This document shows, piece after piece, positions 11,215 to 19,189 of a stretch of DNA of 64,000 bases. Numbering within the stretch: position 1 is the stretch's first letter; each line of letters opens with the position of its first letter. The DNA lies in contig JADJPB010000006.1 in the NCBI GenBank assembly GCA_016713445.1, positions 281,365 through 345,364 of the forward strand, read 5' to 3'. The stretch comes from Bacteroidota bacterium (GTDB lineage Bacteria > Bacteroidota > Bacteroidia > AKYH767-A > OLB10). The notes below the pieces were generated by a model that ran no database searches, had not been told where the DNA came from, and saw only the letters and a list, made by a program, of their open reading frames with translations. The translations under genes and the position numbers were made by a program.

Positions 11215-12921
11215 ATGAAGATGAATACTCGCCACTATTTAATCCTGATCGCACTGTGTCCAACTTTGTCCTTCGCACAAACGGGCGCAGGAAAAACAGG
11301 AAACCTCGGCAATGAAGATATTAATGTCATCAAAGAATACCAACCAGTATTGAATGATGCTTTCAAAATTAACATCAACCCCGACAGCGACACCACTACA
11401 ATTCGAAAAGCAAACACTCCAGAATATAAAGTGAGTGCACAGCCCATCATTTCAAATTACAATACTTCTCCCATCAAACCCGTAAGAATAAAAGACGATG
11501 CAATAAAAAAATTGTATCATGGGTTTGTGAAAGCGGGATACGGCTTAGAGAACATGCCACTGCTGGATATTTCATTCAACAGTTTACGCTCGAAAAATTT
11601 TGATGCCGGTGTGCGTTTCAAGCATCTTTCCACCAGCGGAAAAATAAAAGAGTATGGCTTCCCTGGAAACAGCAACAACCTATTTAATGTTTTTGGAACG
11701 CGTTATTTCGAAAAGTTTAAGTTAGGCGCCAACCTTGCTTACAATAGAGATGTTGTACATTTTTATGGATACAATTCTCCGCCTGAATTATTCTCTAAAT
11801 CGGAGACTAAACATAGTATGAGTGACTTTGATGGAAATGTAAATCTGGCGTCCATCAATCCCGATAAAGACAGTTGGACCTATCAAGCATCAGTAGGATT
11901 TTACAATTTCGAAGACAATCGCAGCAGCACTGAGAACAATGCTAAAGTAGAATTAGGAATTGGAAAATTATTAACCAATGCAAAATTCAATTTGCAAATT
12001 TCAGGTGAGTTTGGAAAAATTAAACAAGCATTGTACTCAATCAACCGAAGTATTATTCGCTTCCAACCTCGTTTCATTATCAATGAGAATTTGTATTCCA
12101 TTGAAGTAGGTGGAAACGTTGCCATTGAATCAAGAAATAATCCAAGTGGAATCACACCTTACTCGAAACCAATAAAAGACAACAACTATCACTTATACCC
12201 ATATCTCAGCACAAGCTACCAAGTGATTGATGATGCCGTGAAAATTTTCGCTACGCTAAGTGGTGATCTACAACGCAACGATTTAAGAAGTTTTAGCAGG
12301 GAAAATCCATTCTTTGGAAGAAATGTGATGCTCAATAACACCAACGAAAAATTAGGAATTAAAGCAGGAACCTCCATCAAACTTGAACACGATTTAATGT
12401 TTGTAGGTTCGGCGAAATGGTCGCGAATTAAAGACCAACCATTTTATTATGCCAACTTCGAAATACCTTCCACTTTCGCTGTGGTGTATGATAAAGCAAC
12501 CTTATTAAATTTCAGAGCTTCGTTAGAGTACAAAAATGCGGAGAAAATGAGTTTCGCATTCAGCGCTGATTACAACAAATACAAAACGGATCAGTTGAAT
12601 GAACAATTGTATATTCCAGCGTTACGAGTTGGTATCAGTGGACATTATGCTATTGCCGAAAAAATTTATTTAAAAGCAGATGTATTTTACAATAGTGACG
12701 TAACAGGCAATACATACACATCCGATAGTACGCAGGTGTATTCGCAATTCGTGAATATAAAAGGGTGGCTGGATGCGAATATTGGAATTGATTATCGATA
12801 CAGCAAAGTGCTTTCCGCATTTGTATCGTTGAATAACATCGGTTTCTCTCGTTATTTCAGATGGTACGAATATCCAAGCTATCGATTCCTAGGAATGGCT
12901 GGAGTTACTTATTCGTTTTAG
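11215..12921 (+). CDS. Outer-membrane beta-barrel protein paired with the TPR protein
   Basis: About 568 residues. I chose the ATG at 11215 because it gives a clean signal peptide (MKMNTRHYLILIALCPTLSFAQ); the upstream GTG overlaps the previous stop. After a short linker with the motif IKEYQPVLNDAFKI, the protein is a series of alternating amphipathic strands ending in an aromatic C-terminal strand (GMAGVTYSF), the outer-membrane barrel signature. There is no TonB-receptor plug domain or CarboxypepD-like region, so it is a TonB-receptor-like barrel without a plug. Function unknown. Confidence 0.75.
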   Translation: MKMNTRHYLILIALCPTLSFAQTGAGKTGNLGNEDINVIKEYQPVLNDAFKININPDSDTTTIRKANTPEYKVSAQPIISNYNTSPIKPVRIKDDAIKKLYHGFVKAGYGLENMPLLDISFNSLRSKNFDAGVRFKHLSTSGKIKEYGFPGNSNNLFNVFGTRYFEKFKLGANLAYNRDVVHFYGYNSPPELFSKSETKHSMSDFDGNVNLASINPDKDSWTYQASVGFYNFEDNRSSTENNAKVELGIGKLLTNAKFNLQISGEFGKIKQALYSINRSIIRFQPRFIINENLYSIEVGGNVAIESRNNPSGITPYSKPIKDNNYHLYPYLSTSYQVIDDAVKIFATLSGDLQRNDLRSFSRENPFFGRNVMLNNTNEKLGIKAGTSIKLEHDLMFVGSAKWSRIKDQPFYYANFEIPSTFAVVYDKATLLNFRASLEYKNAEKMSFAFSADYNKYKTDQLNEQLYIPALRVGISGHYAIAEKIYLKADVFYNSDVTGNTYTSDSTQVYSQFVNIKGWLDANIGIDYRYSKVLSAFVSLNNIGFSRYFRWYEYPSYRFLGMAGVTYSF

Positions 12922-12968
12922 TACTTTTAGTAACTTAGTGTTCAACCTTTGATTAGTGATTTTTTCAA

Positions 12969-13008
12969 CACTAGAGGGCACTAGAGGTCACAAGAGATCA
13001 CTTGAGAT
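12969..13008. repeat. 10-bp periodic array, left arm
   Basis: Four units of exact period 10: CACTAGAGGG, CACTAGAGGT, CACAAGAGAT, CACTTGAGAT. They match the array at 1609-1648 and, inverted, the right arm at 13721-13752. Confidence 0.8.
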
Positions 13009-13082
13009 ATCTTGTGAACACAAAGTCTTTTGTTTTGACTTAAATAAATCTGCGTTAATCCGATTTATCCTTTTTATCCGCG

Positions 13083-13101
13083 CCTGCCTGCAGCAAGCAG
13101 G
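13083..13101. repeat. Dispersed hairpin CCTGCCTGC-A-GCAAGCAGG
   Basis: A 9-base-arm hairpin with one mismatch, a near copy of 1688-1706. It is preceded by CTGCGTTAATCCG-type sequence, itself typical of dispersed non-coding repeats in environmental genomes. Confidence 0.65.
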
Positions 13102-13182
13102 TTCAATTTTTCTGCATTCATGTTTCTTACTTCTTGTTTGCACTTTACTTCTGGCATTATTTACGAAACAAACATACGAGGT

Positions 13183-13212
13183 CACTAAAGATCACTTGAG
13201 GGCACTATAGAT
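13183..13212. repeat. 10-bp periodic array, inner copy
   Basis: Three units of period 10: CACTAAAGAT, CACTTGAGGG, CACTATAGAT, directly next to the end of the GxxExxY remnant. Confidence 0.7.
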
Positions 13213-13220
13213 AGAATCAA

Positions 13221-13631
13221 TCATGAATCCAAAGTTGCGAATGATTCAGAGACTATATGTGTAACACCAGAGACTAATTTTTCCACATTAAAATTTATTA
13301 AAAGTCCTTTGGGTTTCTGTGCGAGACGTAAATAGGAAAGCAATTGTGCCTTATGTACAGAATGAACTTGTTCCACTGATTTTAATTCTACAACTAAAGA
13401 ATTTTCTATTAACAAATCTAATATCAAAGGACTTTCAATTCGAGTGCCTTTCTAAAAAATTGGCACCAACAATTTTGATTGTACTGAATACCCTTTAACT
13501 CGCAACTCTTGAATTAAGCAAGCATGGTAAACACTTTCAAGCAATCCAGGTCCTAAATAAGAATGTACTTCAATTGCACATCCTATGGTAGCAAATGCAA
13601 GAGCATTTAATTCATATTTTGATTTAATCAT
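13221..13631 (-). pseudogene. GxxExxY family protein (PDDEXK_3-type), in-frame amber codon
   Basis: Translating from the ATG at 13631 gives MIKSKYELNALAFATIGCAI then EVHSYLGPGLLESVYHACL, with the family-defining G-x-x-E-x-x-Y (GLLESVY). After SKLLVPIF there is a TAG (complement of 13452-13454), then KGTRIESPLILDLLIENSLV, VVELKSVE (E-x-K nuclease-fold core), AQLLSYLRL and GLLINFN, all in the same frame. Total length ~136 residues, close to the family norm of about 125-130. A substitution, not an indel, restores it (TAG to a Tyr codon). The family is predicted to have a PD-(D/E)XK nuclease fold but has no established function. It lies inside the inverted-repeat-bounded element. Confidence 0.8.
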
Positions 13632-13762
13632 ATAAAGAATTTATAGAAAAATATTTTTATTATAGATCTCTTCTTTAGGTATTCCTAGGAGTAATTCAAT
13701 TCTTGCAACCTAACTTTTGTGCTCTCAAGTGACCTCTAGTGCCCTCTAGTGTTAAAAAATCG

Positions 13763-14905
13763 TCAAGCTTTGAGAATATCGCGGGCAATCACTAATTTTT
13801 GGATTTCGCTGGTTCCTTCACCGATGGTGCAGAGTTTTGAATCTCTATAAAATTTTTCAACTGGAAAATCTTTCGTGTATCCGTAGCCACCAAAAATTTG
13901 TACCGCTTCAGTCGAACAACGCACCGCCACTTCAGAAGCATAATACTTCGCAAATGCTGACTGACGTGTTACTTTCTCTCCGCGATTTTTTAAATCGGCA
14001 GCTTGCATCGTTAATAATTCGGCGGCTTCAATTTGTGTTGCCATATCAGCAAGCTTAAAAGAAATCGCTTGGAAATTCGAAATAGGTTGTCCAAACTGTT
14101 CGCGCTCTTGAGAATATTTTACAGACGCATCAAAAGCTCCTTTTGCAATACCCAGAGAAAGTGCTGCAATCGAAATTCTACCTCCATCTAACACTTTCAT
14201 CGCTTGAATAAATCCATCTCCTACATTTCCGAGAACTTGGCTCTTGTGTACTTTACAATCTTCAAATATCATTTCAGCTGTTTCAGAAGCACGCATTCCC
14301 AATTTATTTTCTTTCTTTCCTGCTTTGAATCCTGCAGTACCTCGTTCAACAACAAATGCCGTGATGCCATGCGAGTCATTCATCTCACCCGTGCGAGCAA
14401 GTACTACTGCCACATCTCCACTAATACCGTGCGTGATCCAGTTCTTTGCACCGTTGATGATCCAATGATCGCCATCCTGCTTAGCTACTACTCGCATTCT
14501 CAAAGCATCGGATCCAGTATTTGCTTCTGTCAAACCCCATGCACCAATCCACTCTCCAGTTGCTAATTTCGGAAGATACTTTTCTTTCTGTTCTTCATTT
14601 CCAAAAGCCATGATGTGTCCTGTGCATAAAGAATTATGAGCAGCCATCGACAACCCAATAGATCCACAAACTCGAGCTACTTCTTGAATTGCCGTTACAT
14701 ATTCAAAATACGTTAATCCAGCACCATGGTATTTTTCAGGAACTAAAATTCCCATCAAGCCCAGCTCACCCATCTTCTTAAAAACCTCAACGGGGAAATA
14801 TTGAGCTTCATCCCACTCCATCAATTTTGGGCGTATATTTTTCTCTACAAAATCGCGTATAGTCTGTTTAATTAGCTCTTGATTTTCACTTGACTTGAAG
14901 TCCAT
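13763..14905 (-). CDS. Acyl-CoA dehydrogenase
   Basis: A 380-residue FAD-dependent acyl-CoA dehydrogenase that oxidises acyl-CoA to the 2-enoyl thioester in fatty-acid or branched-chain amino-acid breakdown. Visible: N-terminal helical domain, the FAD/substrate region GAWGLTEANTGSDA near residue 130, the middle beta domain, and the C-terminal signature QIFGGYGYTKDFPVEKFYRD and IGEGTSEIQ, whose first Glu is the usual catalytic base in short/medium-chain enzymes. Length is normal. It follows the ComEA-like gene with a 9-base gap, so they probably share a transcript. Exact chain-length specificity cannot be read from sequence. Confidence 0.93.
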   Translation of the reverse strand: MDFKSSENQELIKQTIRDFVEKNIRPKLMEWDEAQYFPVEVFKKMGELGLMGILVPEKYHGAGLTYFEYVTAIQEVARVCGSIGLSMAAHNSLCTGHIMAFGNEEQKEKYLPKLATGEWIGAWGLTEANTGSDALRMRVVAKQDGDHWIINGAKNWITHGISGDVAVVLARTGEMNDSHGITAFVVERGTAGFKAGKKENKLGMRASETAEMIFEDCKVHKSQVLGNVGDGFIQAMKVLDGGRISIAALSLGIAKGAFDASVKYSQEREQFGQPISNFQAISFKLADMATQIEAAELLTMQAADLKNRGEKVTRQSAFAKYYASEVAVRCSTEAVQIFGGYGYTKDFPVEKFYRDSKLCTIGEGTSEIQKLVIARDILKA

Positions 14906-14914
14906 AATAGGGAA

Positions 14915-15835
14915 TTAGTTTAATAGTAAATAAGGTGCAAGTTTACGGAGGATTTCCTCATCCACCAAAGGTATCTGCTTCAGATCCGATGGACTTTTGA
15001 ATACTCCGTGCTGCTCTCGGTAAGCAACAATTAAGCGAGCCAATTGTTTGTTGATGTATGGATGCCGCAAACTATCTGCAGGTAGACTATTGATATTAAG
15101 TTTTTTATAGGGACCACCGTCTACTTTTACCTTAGGGAAAATGATTTTATAGACTGAATCCGGAATAGAACGAATTTCCTTCAGTTGTTCCACTGTGTAA
15201 AATCCACCCAAACGCTCACGATAACTGACAATCGCCTTCGACCTTCCTGAACCAATGAACGGCAAATCTTGAAGCTCGGTTGTGTCCGCTTTATTCAAAT
15301 CTAAAACGATCCATTTTGGTCTAGAGGCTTCGCGATTTGCATTAAATCCGGATTGAAATTTACCGCTTGGCTTTATTCCTTTGGCTGGACTCAACTCAAT
15401 AAAAGGCTCCCATTTTTCATACAAAGAGGCATGCAAAACACGCACATTCTTCACTTCTTCCTTACTTTTAAATCCACCAACACGATCCCGAAAACGAATC
15501 ATAGATGAAGATTGCTTAGGACTCATTCCTAACGCTACCAATTGAGAAGAATCTGCTGTATTGGGATCGAATACCGTTAATTTAATTTCTTCGCGTTTTT
15601 TATAATTAGTGGTGTATGAATTTTCTTTTTTCTCCTTTAGATGGATTTTATCTGCGGCTAATTTCAATTCTACATTCGGAATAAAAACTTCAGGATTTAA
15701 ATAATAATGTCGATACCATAGATTCGCTTGAAGTACTAATAGAATAGAACACAAAACCAAGGCCGCATTCTTTTCACCACGGGTGTAGGTGAAATAGCTG
15801 TACATAAAATGTCGGAAGCGATTTGTTTTCATCAA
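14915..15835 (-). CDS. ComEA-like helix-hairpin-helix membrane-anchored protein
   Basis: A 306-residue protein with an N-terminal membrane segment (about residues 20-40, NAALVLCSILLVLQANLWY) followed by three helix-hairpin-helix repeats: FDPNTADSSQLVALGM...GFKS, LDLNKADTTELQDLPFIGSG...GGFYT, and LNINSLPADSLRHPYINK...HGVFKS. This is the ComEA/HHH_3 architecture used to bind double-stranded DNA during uptake, though in Bacteroidota the triple-repeat form is common and its role in competence is unproven. First gene of a probable two-gene operon with the acyl-CoA dehydrogenase. Confidence 0.85.
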   Translation of the reverse strand: MMKTNRFRHFMYSYFTYTRGEKNAALVLCSILLVLQANLWYRHYYLNPEVFIPNVELKLAADKIHLKEKKENSYTTNYKKREEIKLTVFDPNTADSSQLVALGMSPKQSSSMIRFRDRVGGFKSKEEVKNVRVLHASLYEKWEPFIELSPAKGIKPSGKFQSGFNANREASRPKWIVLDLNKADTTELQDLPFIGSGRSKAIVSYRERLGGFYTVEQLKEIRSIPDSVYKIIFPKVKVDGGPYKKLNINSLPADSLRHPYINKQLARLIVAYREQHGVFKSPSDLKQIPLVDEEILRKLAPYLLLN

Positions 15836-15941
15836 ATATTTTTTTGCAAAATAAGGGAGATGAAAAATAAAAAGTCATTTAATAAATATTTATAGTCGAC
15901 TACAAGTGTTTACCAACGATTAAAAACCACTGTGACCGTTG

Positions 15942-15967
15942 CTAAACGCAGCTAACGTTGCGTTTAG
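15942..15967 (-). terminator. Hairpin after pyrF
   Basis: CTAAACGC and GCGTTTAG form an 8-base stem around a 10-base loop, 26 bases beyond the pyrF stop. It probably ends the purM-prfA-pyrF transcript, though no strong T tract follows. Confidence 0.45.
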
Positions 15968-15992
15968 AAGTAAATAATTAAGAATCGAAAAT

Positions 15993-16811
15993 TTATAAAA
16001 TGAGCTCAGCCAATAACCCACTCATCTCTTGCTGCACTTTTAATGCTTCTGCTCTGGCGGCTTCTGCAAAATCTTTCCCTTTAGATGCATAAATAATTTG
16101 ACGCGAAGAGTTCACGAGCAAACCGCAGTACTTATTCATTCCTAATCTTGATATAGCTGCTAAATCTCCTCCTTGCGCTCCCACTCCCGGAACCAGAAAA
16201 AAAGAATCGGGAGCTAAGGCTCTTAATTTTTCAAATTGCTCTGCTTGTGTAGCGCCACAAACAAACATAAGTTGATCAGCGTTTCCCCAGGTTTGTGCTT
16301 TACGCATTACATCTTGAAACAACATTCCTCCACCTTTCAGCTGATTAAATTGAAAATCGTTGGCGCCTTCATTGCTGGTAAGAGCTAATAAAATCACCCA
16401 TTTATTATCAAAAGCTAGAAATGGTTTAACAGAATCAATGCCCATATAAGGAGCGACCGTAACACTATCAAAATTCATTTGTTTAAAGAATGCTTGAGCA
16501 TATAACGTTGACGTGTTACCGATATCTCCACGCTTAGCATCAGCAATTGTGAAAATATTTTTAGGAATCATCTCCCTGGTCTTTTCCAAACTTCCCCATC
16601 CAATCGATCCACGACTTTCGTAAAATGCTAAATTGGGTTTGTAAGCAACACACAAATCAGAGGTAGCTTCGATGATGGCTTTGTTGAATTCAAAAATAGG
16701 ATCTTCCTCTTGCAATAAATGAGCAGGAATTTTGTTAAGGTCGGTGTCAAGACCTATACATAAATAGCTTTGTTTACTTTTTATTTGCTCAAAGAGTTCT
16801 TGTCGATTCAC
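15993..16811 (-). CDS. pyrF: Orotidine 5'-phosphate decarboxylase
   Basis: Last step of UMP synthesis: decarboxylates OMP to UMP in the cytosol. At 272 residues it belongs to the longer PyrF group common in Bacteroidota. The catalytic Asp-Lys network is seen in FTIADAKRGDIGNTS (about residues 90-104), with CIGLDTDLNKIP at the N-terminus and the phosphate-binding loop FLVPGVGAQGGD near residue 200. It is the third gene of purM-prfA-pyrF, 35 bases after prfA. Confidence 0.95.
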   Translation of the reverse strand: MNRQELFEQIKSKQSYLCIGLDTDLNKIPAHLLQEEDPIFEFNKAIIEATSDLCVAYKPNLAFYESRGSIGWGSLEKTREMIPKNIFTIADAKRGDIGNTSTLYAQAFFKQMNFDSVTVAPYMGIDSVKPFLAFDNKWVILLALTSNEGANDFQFNQLKGGGMLFQDVMRKAQTWGNADQLMFVCGATQAEQFEKLRALAPDSFFLVPGVGAQGGDLAAISRLGMNKYCGLLVNSSRQIIYASKGKDFAEAARAEALKVQQEMSGLLAELIL

Positions 16812-16846
16812 TTTTTCTACCTTTTTATATTCTTTAAAAGAACGAA

Positions 16847-17941
16847 TTACCCTACCATGTTTTCTTCTTTCATTTTTTCTGCATTCTCCGCAAACTGTAA
16901 TGCATCAATAAAATCTTGAATGTCTCCATTTAACACAGCACCTAAATTATGAGATGTGAATCCAATGCGATGATCGGTAACTCTGCTTTGTGGATAATTA
17001 TAAGTTCTAATTTTCTCAGAACGATCACCTGTACTTACCAAGGTCTTTCTTCGCTTAGATACATCATCCATTCTCTTGGTATATTCAATATCGTATAATT
17101 TCGAACGTAGCATCTGCAAAGCCGATTCACGATTGGCGTGTTGCGAGCGTGCAACTTGACATGTAATTACAATTCCACTTGGCTTATGTGTTAACTGAAC
17201 TTTCGTTTCAACTTTATTTACATTTTGCCCACCGGCTCCACTTGAACGTGAAGTTTTATATTCTAAATCGGCTGGATTAATATCAATTTCATCAAACTCA
17301 TCTGCTTCCGGCAATACTACAACTGTAGCAGCAGAAGTATGAATTCGACCTTGTGTTTCTGTCGTTGGAACTCGCTGCACACGATGTACACCACTTTCGT
17401 ATTTTAAAATTCCGTACGCTTTATCACCACGCACTTCAATTACTACTTCTTTATACCCACCGGTGTTTCCCTCGTTAAAATCCACCATCTCCACTTTAAA
17501 TCCTTTTGCTTCACAATAGCGCTGATACATTCTGATTAAATCACCAGCAAACAAACTTGCTTCATCACCCCCTGTCCCTGCACGGATTTCCATAATCGCA
17601 TTCTTGCTGTCCTCGGGATCTTGAGGAATCAATAATTGCTGAATATGTTCTTCTATCTTCGCAAGCTGTGGTTCTAATGATTCTATCTCCTCTTTTGCCA
17701 TATTACGAAAATCTTCGTCCTTATCGTTATTCAACACATGACGTGCTTCATTAATTTGAGTTAGAATCGCCCTATATTCACGTGTCGCAACAACGATTTC
17801 TTCCAAATCACGATATGATTTATTCAAAGCACGAAATTTTTTCTGATCCGCAATTGTTCCCGGGTCACCTAACTGTACACCGATATCATGAAAGCGAGCT
17901 TCAATTCCTTCAAGTTTTTCTAATAAATTATCTGTCGACAT
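16847..17941 (-). CDS. prfA: Peptide chain release factor 1
   Basis: Class-I release factor that recognises UAA/UAG stops and triggers peptidyl-tRNA hydrolysis. The catalytic GGQ is in SSGAGGQNVNKVETK (about residue 235), and the codon-recognition PxT-type tripeptide is PTT in RVQRVPTTETQGRIH, which separates it from RF2 (SPF). N-terminal PCRF domain with GTGGDEASLFAGDL. Length 364, normal. It sits 12 bases after purM in a purine/translation/pyrimidine operon. Confidence 0.96.
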   Translation of the reverse strand: MSTDNLLEKLEGIEARFHDIGVQLGDPGTIADQKKFRALNKSYRDLEEIVVATREYRAILTQINEARHVLNNDKDEDFRNMAKEEIESLEPQLAKIEEHIQQLLIPQDPEDSKNAIMEIRAGTGGDEASLFAGDLIRMYQRYCEAKGFKVEMVDFNEGNTGGYKEVVIEVRGDKAYGILKYESGVHRVQRVPTTETQGRIHTSAATVVVLPEADEFDEIDINPADLEYKTSRSSGAGGQNVNKVETKVQLTHKPSGIVITCQVARSQHANRESALQMLRSKLYDIEYTKRMDDVSKRRKTLVSTGDRSEKIRTYNYPQSRVTDHRIGFTSHNLGAVLNGDIQDFIDALQFAENAEKMKEENMVG

Positions 17942-17953
17942 GATTCTATTCTC

Positions 17954-19123
17954 TTACCAGGTAAATGTTCCCTGTGTACTATTAATTGTCAATTTTTTCT
18001 TTTCAGAGGGCTCCACCCGTCCAATCACCTTGGCTTCTACATTAAATGATTTTGAGATGGAAATAATGCTCTCTGCTACTTCTGTCGGAACATAAATTTC
18101 CATGCGATGTCCCATATTAAACACCTGATACATTTCCTGCCACGAAGTTCCACTCTGCTCTTGTATCATTTTAAACAATACAGGTAATTCAAATAAATTA
18201 TCTTTTACGATATGAACGTTTTCTACGAAGTGCATCACTTTCGTTTGTCCACCACCACTGCAATGCACCATACCATGGATTTGACTTCTATGCTTATCTA
18301 AAATTTCTTTAATGATGGGAGCATAAGTTCGGGTTGGAGATAATACTAATTTACCTGCGTCCACACCGAGTTCGGATATGCTATCCGTTAGCTTCATCTT
18401 CCCACTGTATACCAAAGAATCTTCAATTCCATTATCAAAACTTTCAGGATACTTTTCAGCTAAATATTTACCAAAAACATCATGACGTGCTGATGTCAAT
18501 CCATTACTTCCCATACCACCGTTATAATCCGACTCATAACTTGCCTTCCCACTCGAGCTTAATCCAACAATTACATCGCCTGCAACGATCTTAGCATTGT
18601 CGATTACATCACTTCTTTTCATTCGACAAGTAACCGTGCTATCTACAATGATCGTTCTTACTAAATCACCAACATCTGCGGTTTCTCCTCCAGTTGTATA
18701 AATATTGATTCCATATCGCTGAAGTTCGCGAACCAATTCTTCGGTTCCTTCAATAATCGCAGAAATCACCTCTCCCGGAATCAATCTTTTATTTCTACCA
18801 ATGGTAGAAGAAAGTAAGATTCGATCGCAAGCTCCTACACAAAGTAAGTCATCGATATTCATGATTAGGGCATCTTGTGCAATTCCCTTCCATACACTTA
18901 AGTTGCCGGTCTCTTTCCAATACATATAAGCCAGACTACTTTTTGTTCCGGCCCCATCAGCATGCATAATATTGCACCATTGGTCGTCGTCTCCTAAAAA
19001 GTCGGGGACAATTTTACAGAAAGCTCTAGGAAACAAGCCCTTATCTACCTTCTTTATGGCAGCATGCACTTCATCCTTAGTGGCAGAAACGCCTCTTTTA
19101 GCGTATCGATCTGACGTATTCAT
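17954..19123 (-). CDS. purM: Phosphoribosylformylglycinamidine cyclo-ligase (AIR synthase)
   Basis: Fifth step of purine synthesis: ATP-dependent closure of FGAM to AIR. The AIRS N-terminal fold shows YAKRGVSATKDEV, HADGAGTKSSLAY (ATP/Mg site, about residue 57), and IYTTGGETADVGDL; the C-terminal half has VHCSGGGQTKVMHF and FNMGHRMEIYV. About 389 residues, the long Bacteroidota form. I chose the ATG at 19123 (MNTSDRYAKRG) because an upstream extension to 19141 would overlap a TATCTTTG promoter box and the preceding terminator. First gene of purM-prfA-pyrF. Confidence 0.95.
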   Translation of the reverse strand: MNTSDRYAKRGVSATKDEVHAAIKKVDKGLFPRAFCKIVPDFLGDDDQWCNIMHADGAGTKSSLAYMYWKETGNLSVWKGIAQDALIMNIDDLLCVGACDRILLSSTIGRNKRLIPGEVISAIIEGTEELVRELQRYGINIYTTGGETADVGDLVRTIIVDSTVTCRMKRSDVIDNAKIVAGDVIVGLSSSGKASYESDYNGGMGSNGLTSARHDVFGKYLAEKYPESFDNGIEDSLVYSGKMKLTDSISELGVDAGKLVLSPTRTYAPIIKEILDKHRSQIHGMVHCSGGGQTKVMHFVENVHIVKDNLFELPVLFKMIQEQSGTSWQEMYQVFNMGHRMEIYVPTEVAESIISISKSFNVEAKVIGRVEPSEKKKLTINSTQGTFTW

Positions 19124-19130
19124 GATTTTG

Positions 19131-19138
19131 CAAAGATA
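19131..19138 (-). promoter_or_regulatory. Promoter -7 box for purM
   Basis: TATCTTTG (minus strand) matches TAnnTTTG exactly and ends 7 bases before the purM ATG, predicting a leader of only a few bases. It directly follows the terminator hairpin of the upstream gene. Confidence 0.5.
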
Positions 19139-19142
19139 CAAG

Positions 19143-19167
19143 AAGGGCGGCCTTTAGAGCCGCCCTT
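19143..19167 (-). terminator. Terminator hairpin after the PorE-like gene
   Basis: AAGGGCGGC and GCCGCCCTT form a 9-base GC-rich stem around CTTTAGA, 23 bases after the OmpA-family gene's stop and just ahead of the purM promoter box, insulating the two transcripts. Confidence 0.75.
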
Positions 19168-19189
19168 CAGTATTAAATCTAATTATTTA

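Larger units (their letters stand above)
12958..13761. mobile_element. Small element bounded by ~33-bp inverted repeats carrying a GxxExxY remnant
   Basis: Inverted ends match: left 12958-12991 and right 13729-13761 read (in the inward direction) GATTTTTT, an extra C only on the left, then AACACTAGAGGGCACTAGAG and GTCAC. Inside are 10-bp periodic arrays (12969-13008 and 13183-13212), a CCTGCCTGC/GCAAGCAGG hairpin (13083-13101) and a broken GxxExxY gene. There is no transposase, so any mobility would need help in trans. It occupies the convergent space between the barrel protein gene and the acyl-CoA dehydrogenase gene, ending two bases before the latter's stop codon. Confidence 0.55.

Noticed and set aside
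12956..13210. Coding sequence on the plus strand across the repeat region
   Set aside because: It runs through 10-bp periodic arrays and a hairpin, has biased low-complexity content and no family pattern; it is a by-product of the repeats.
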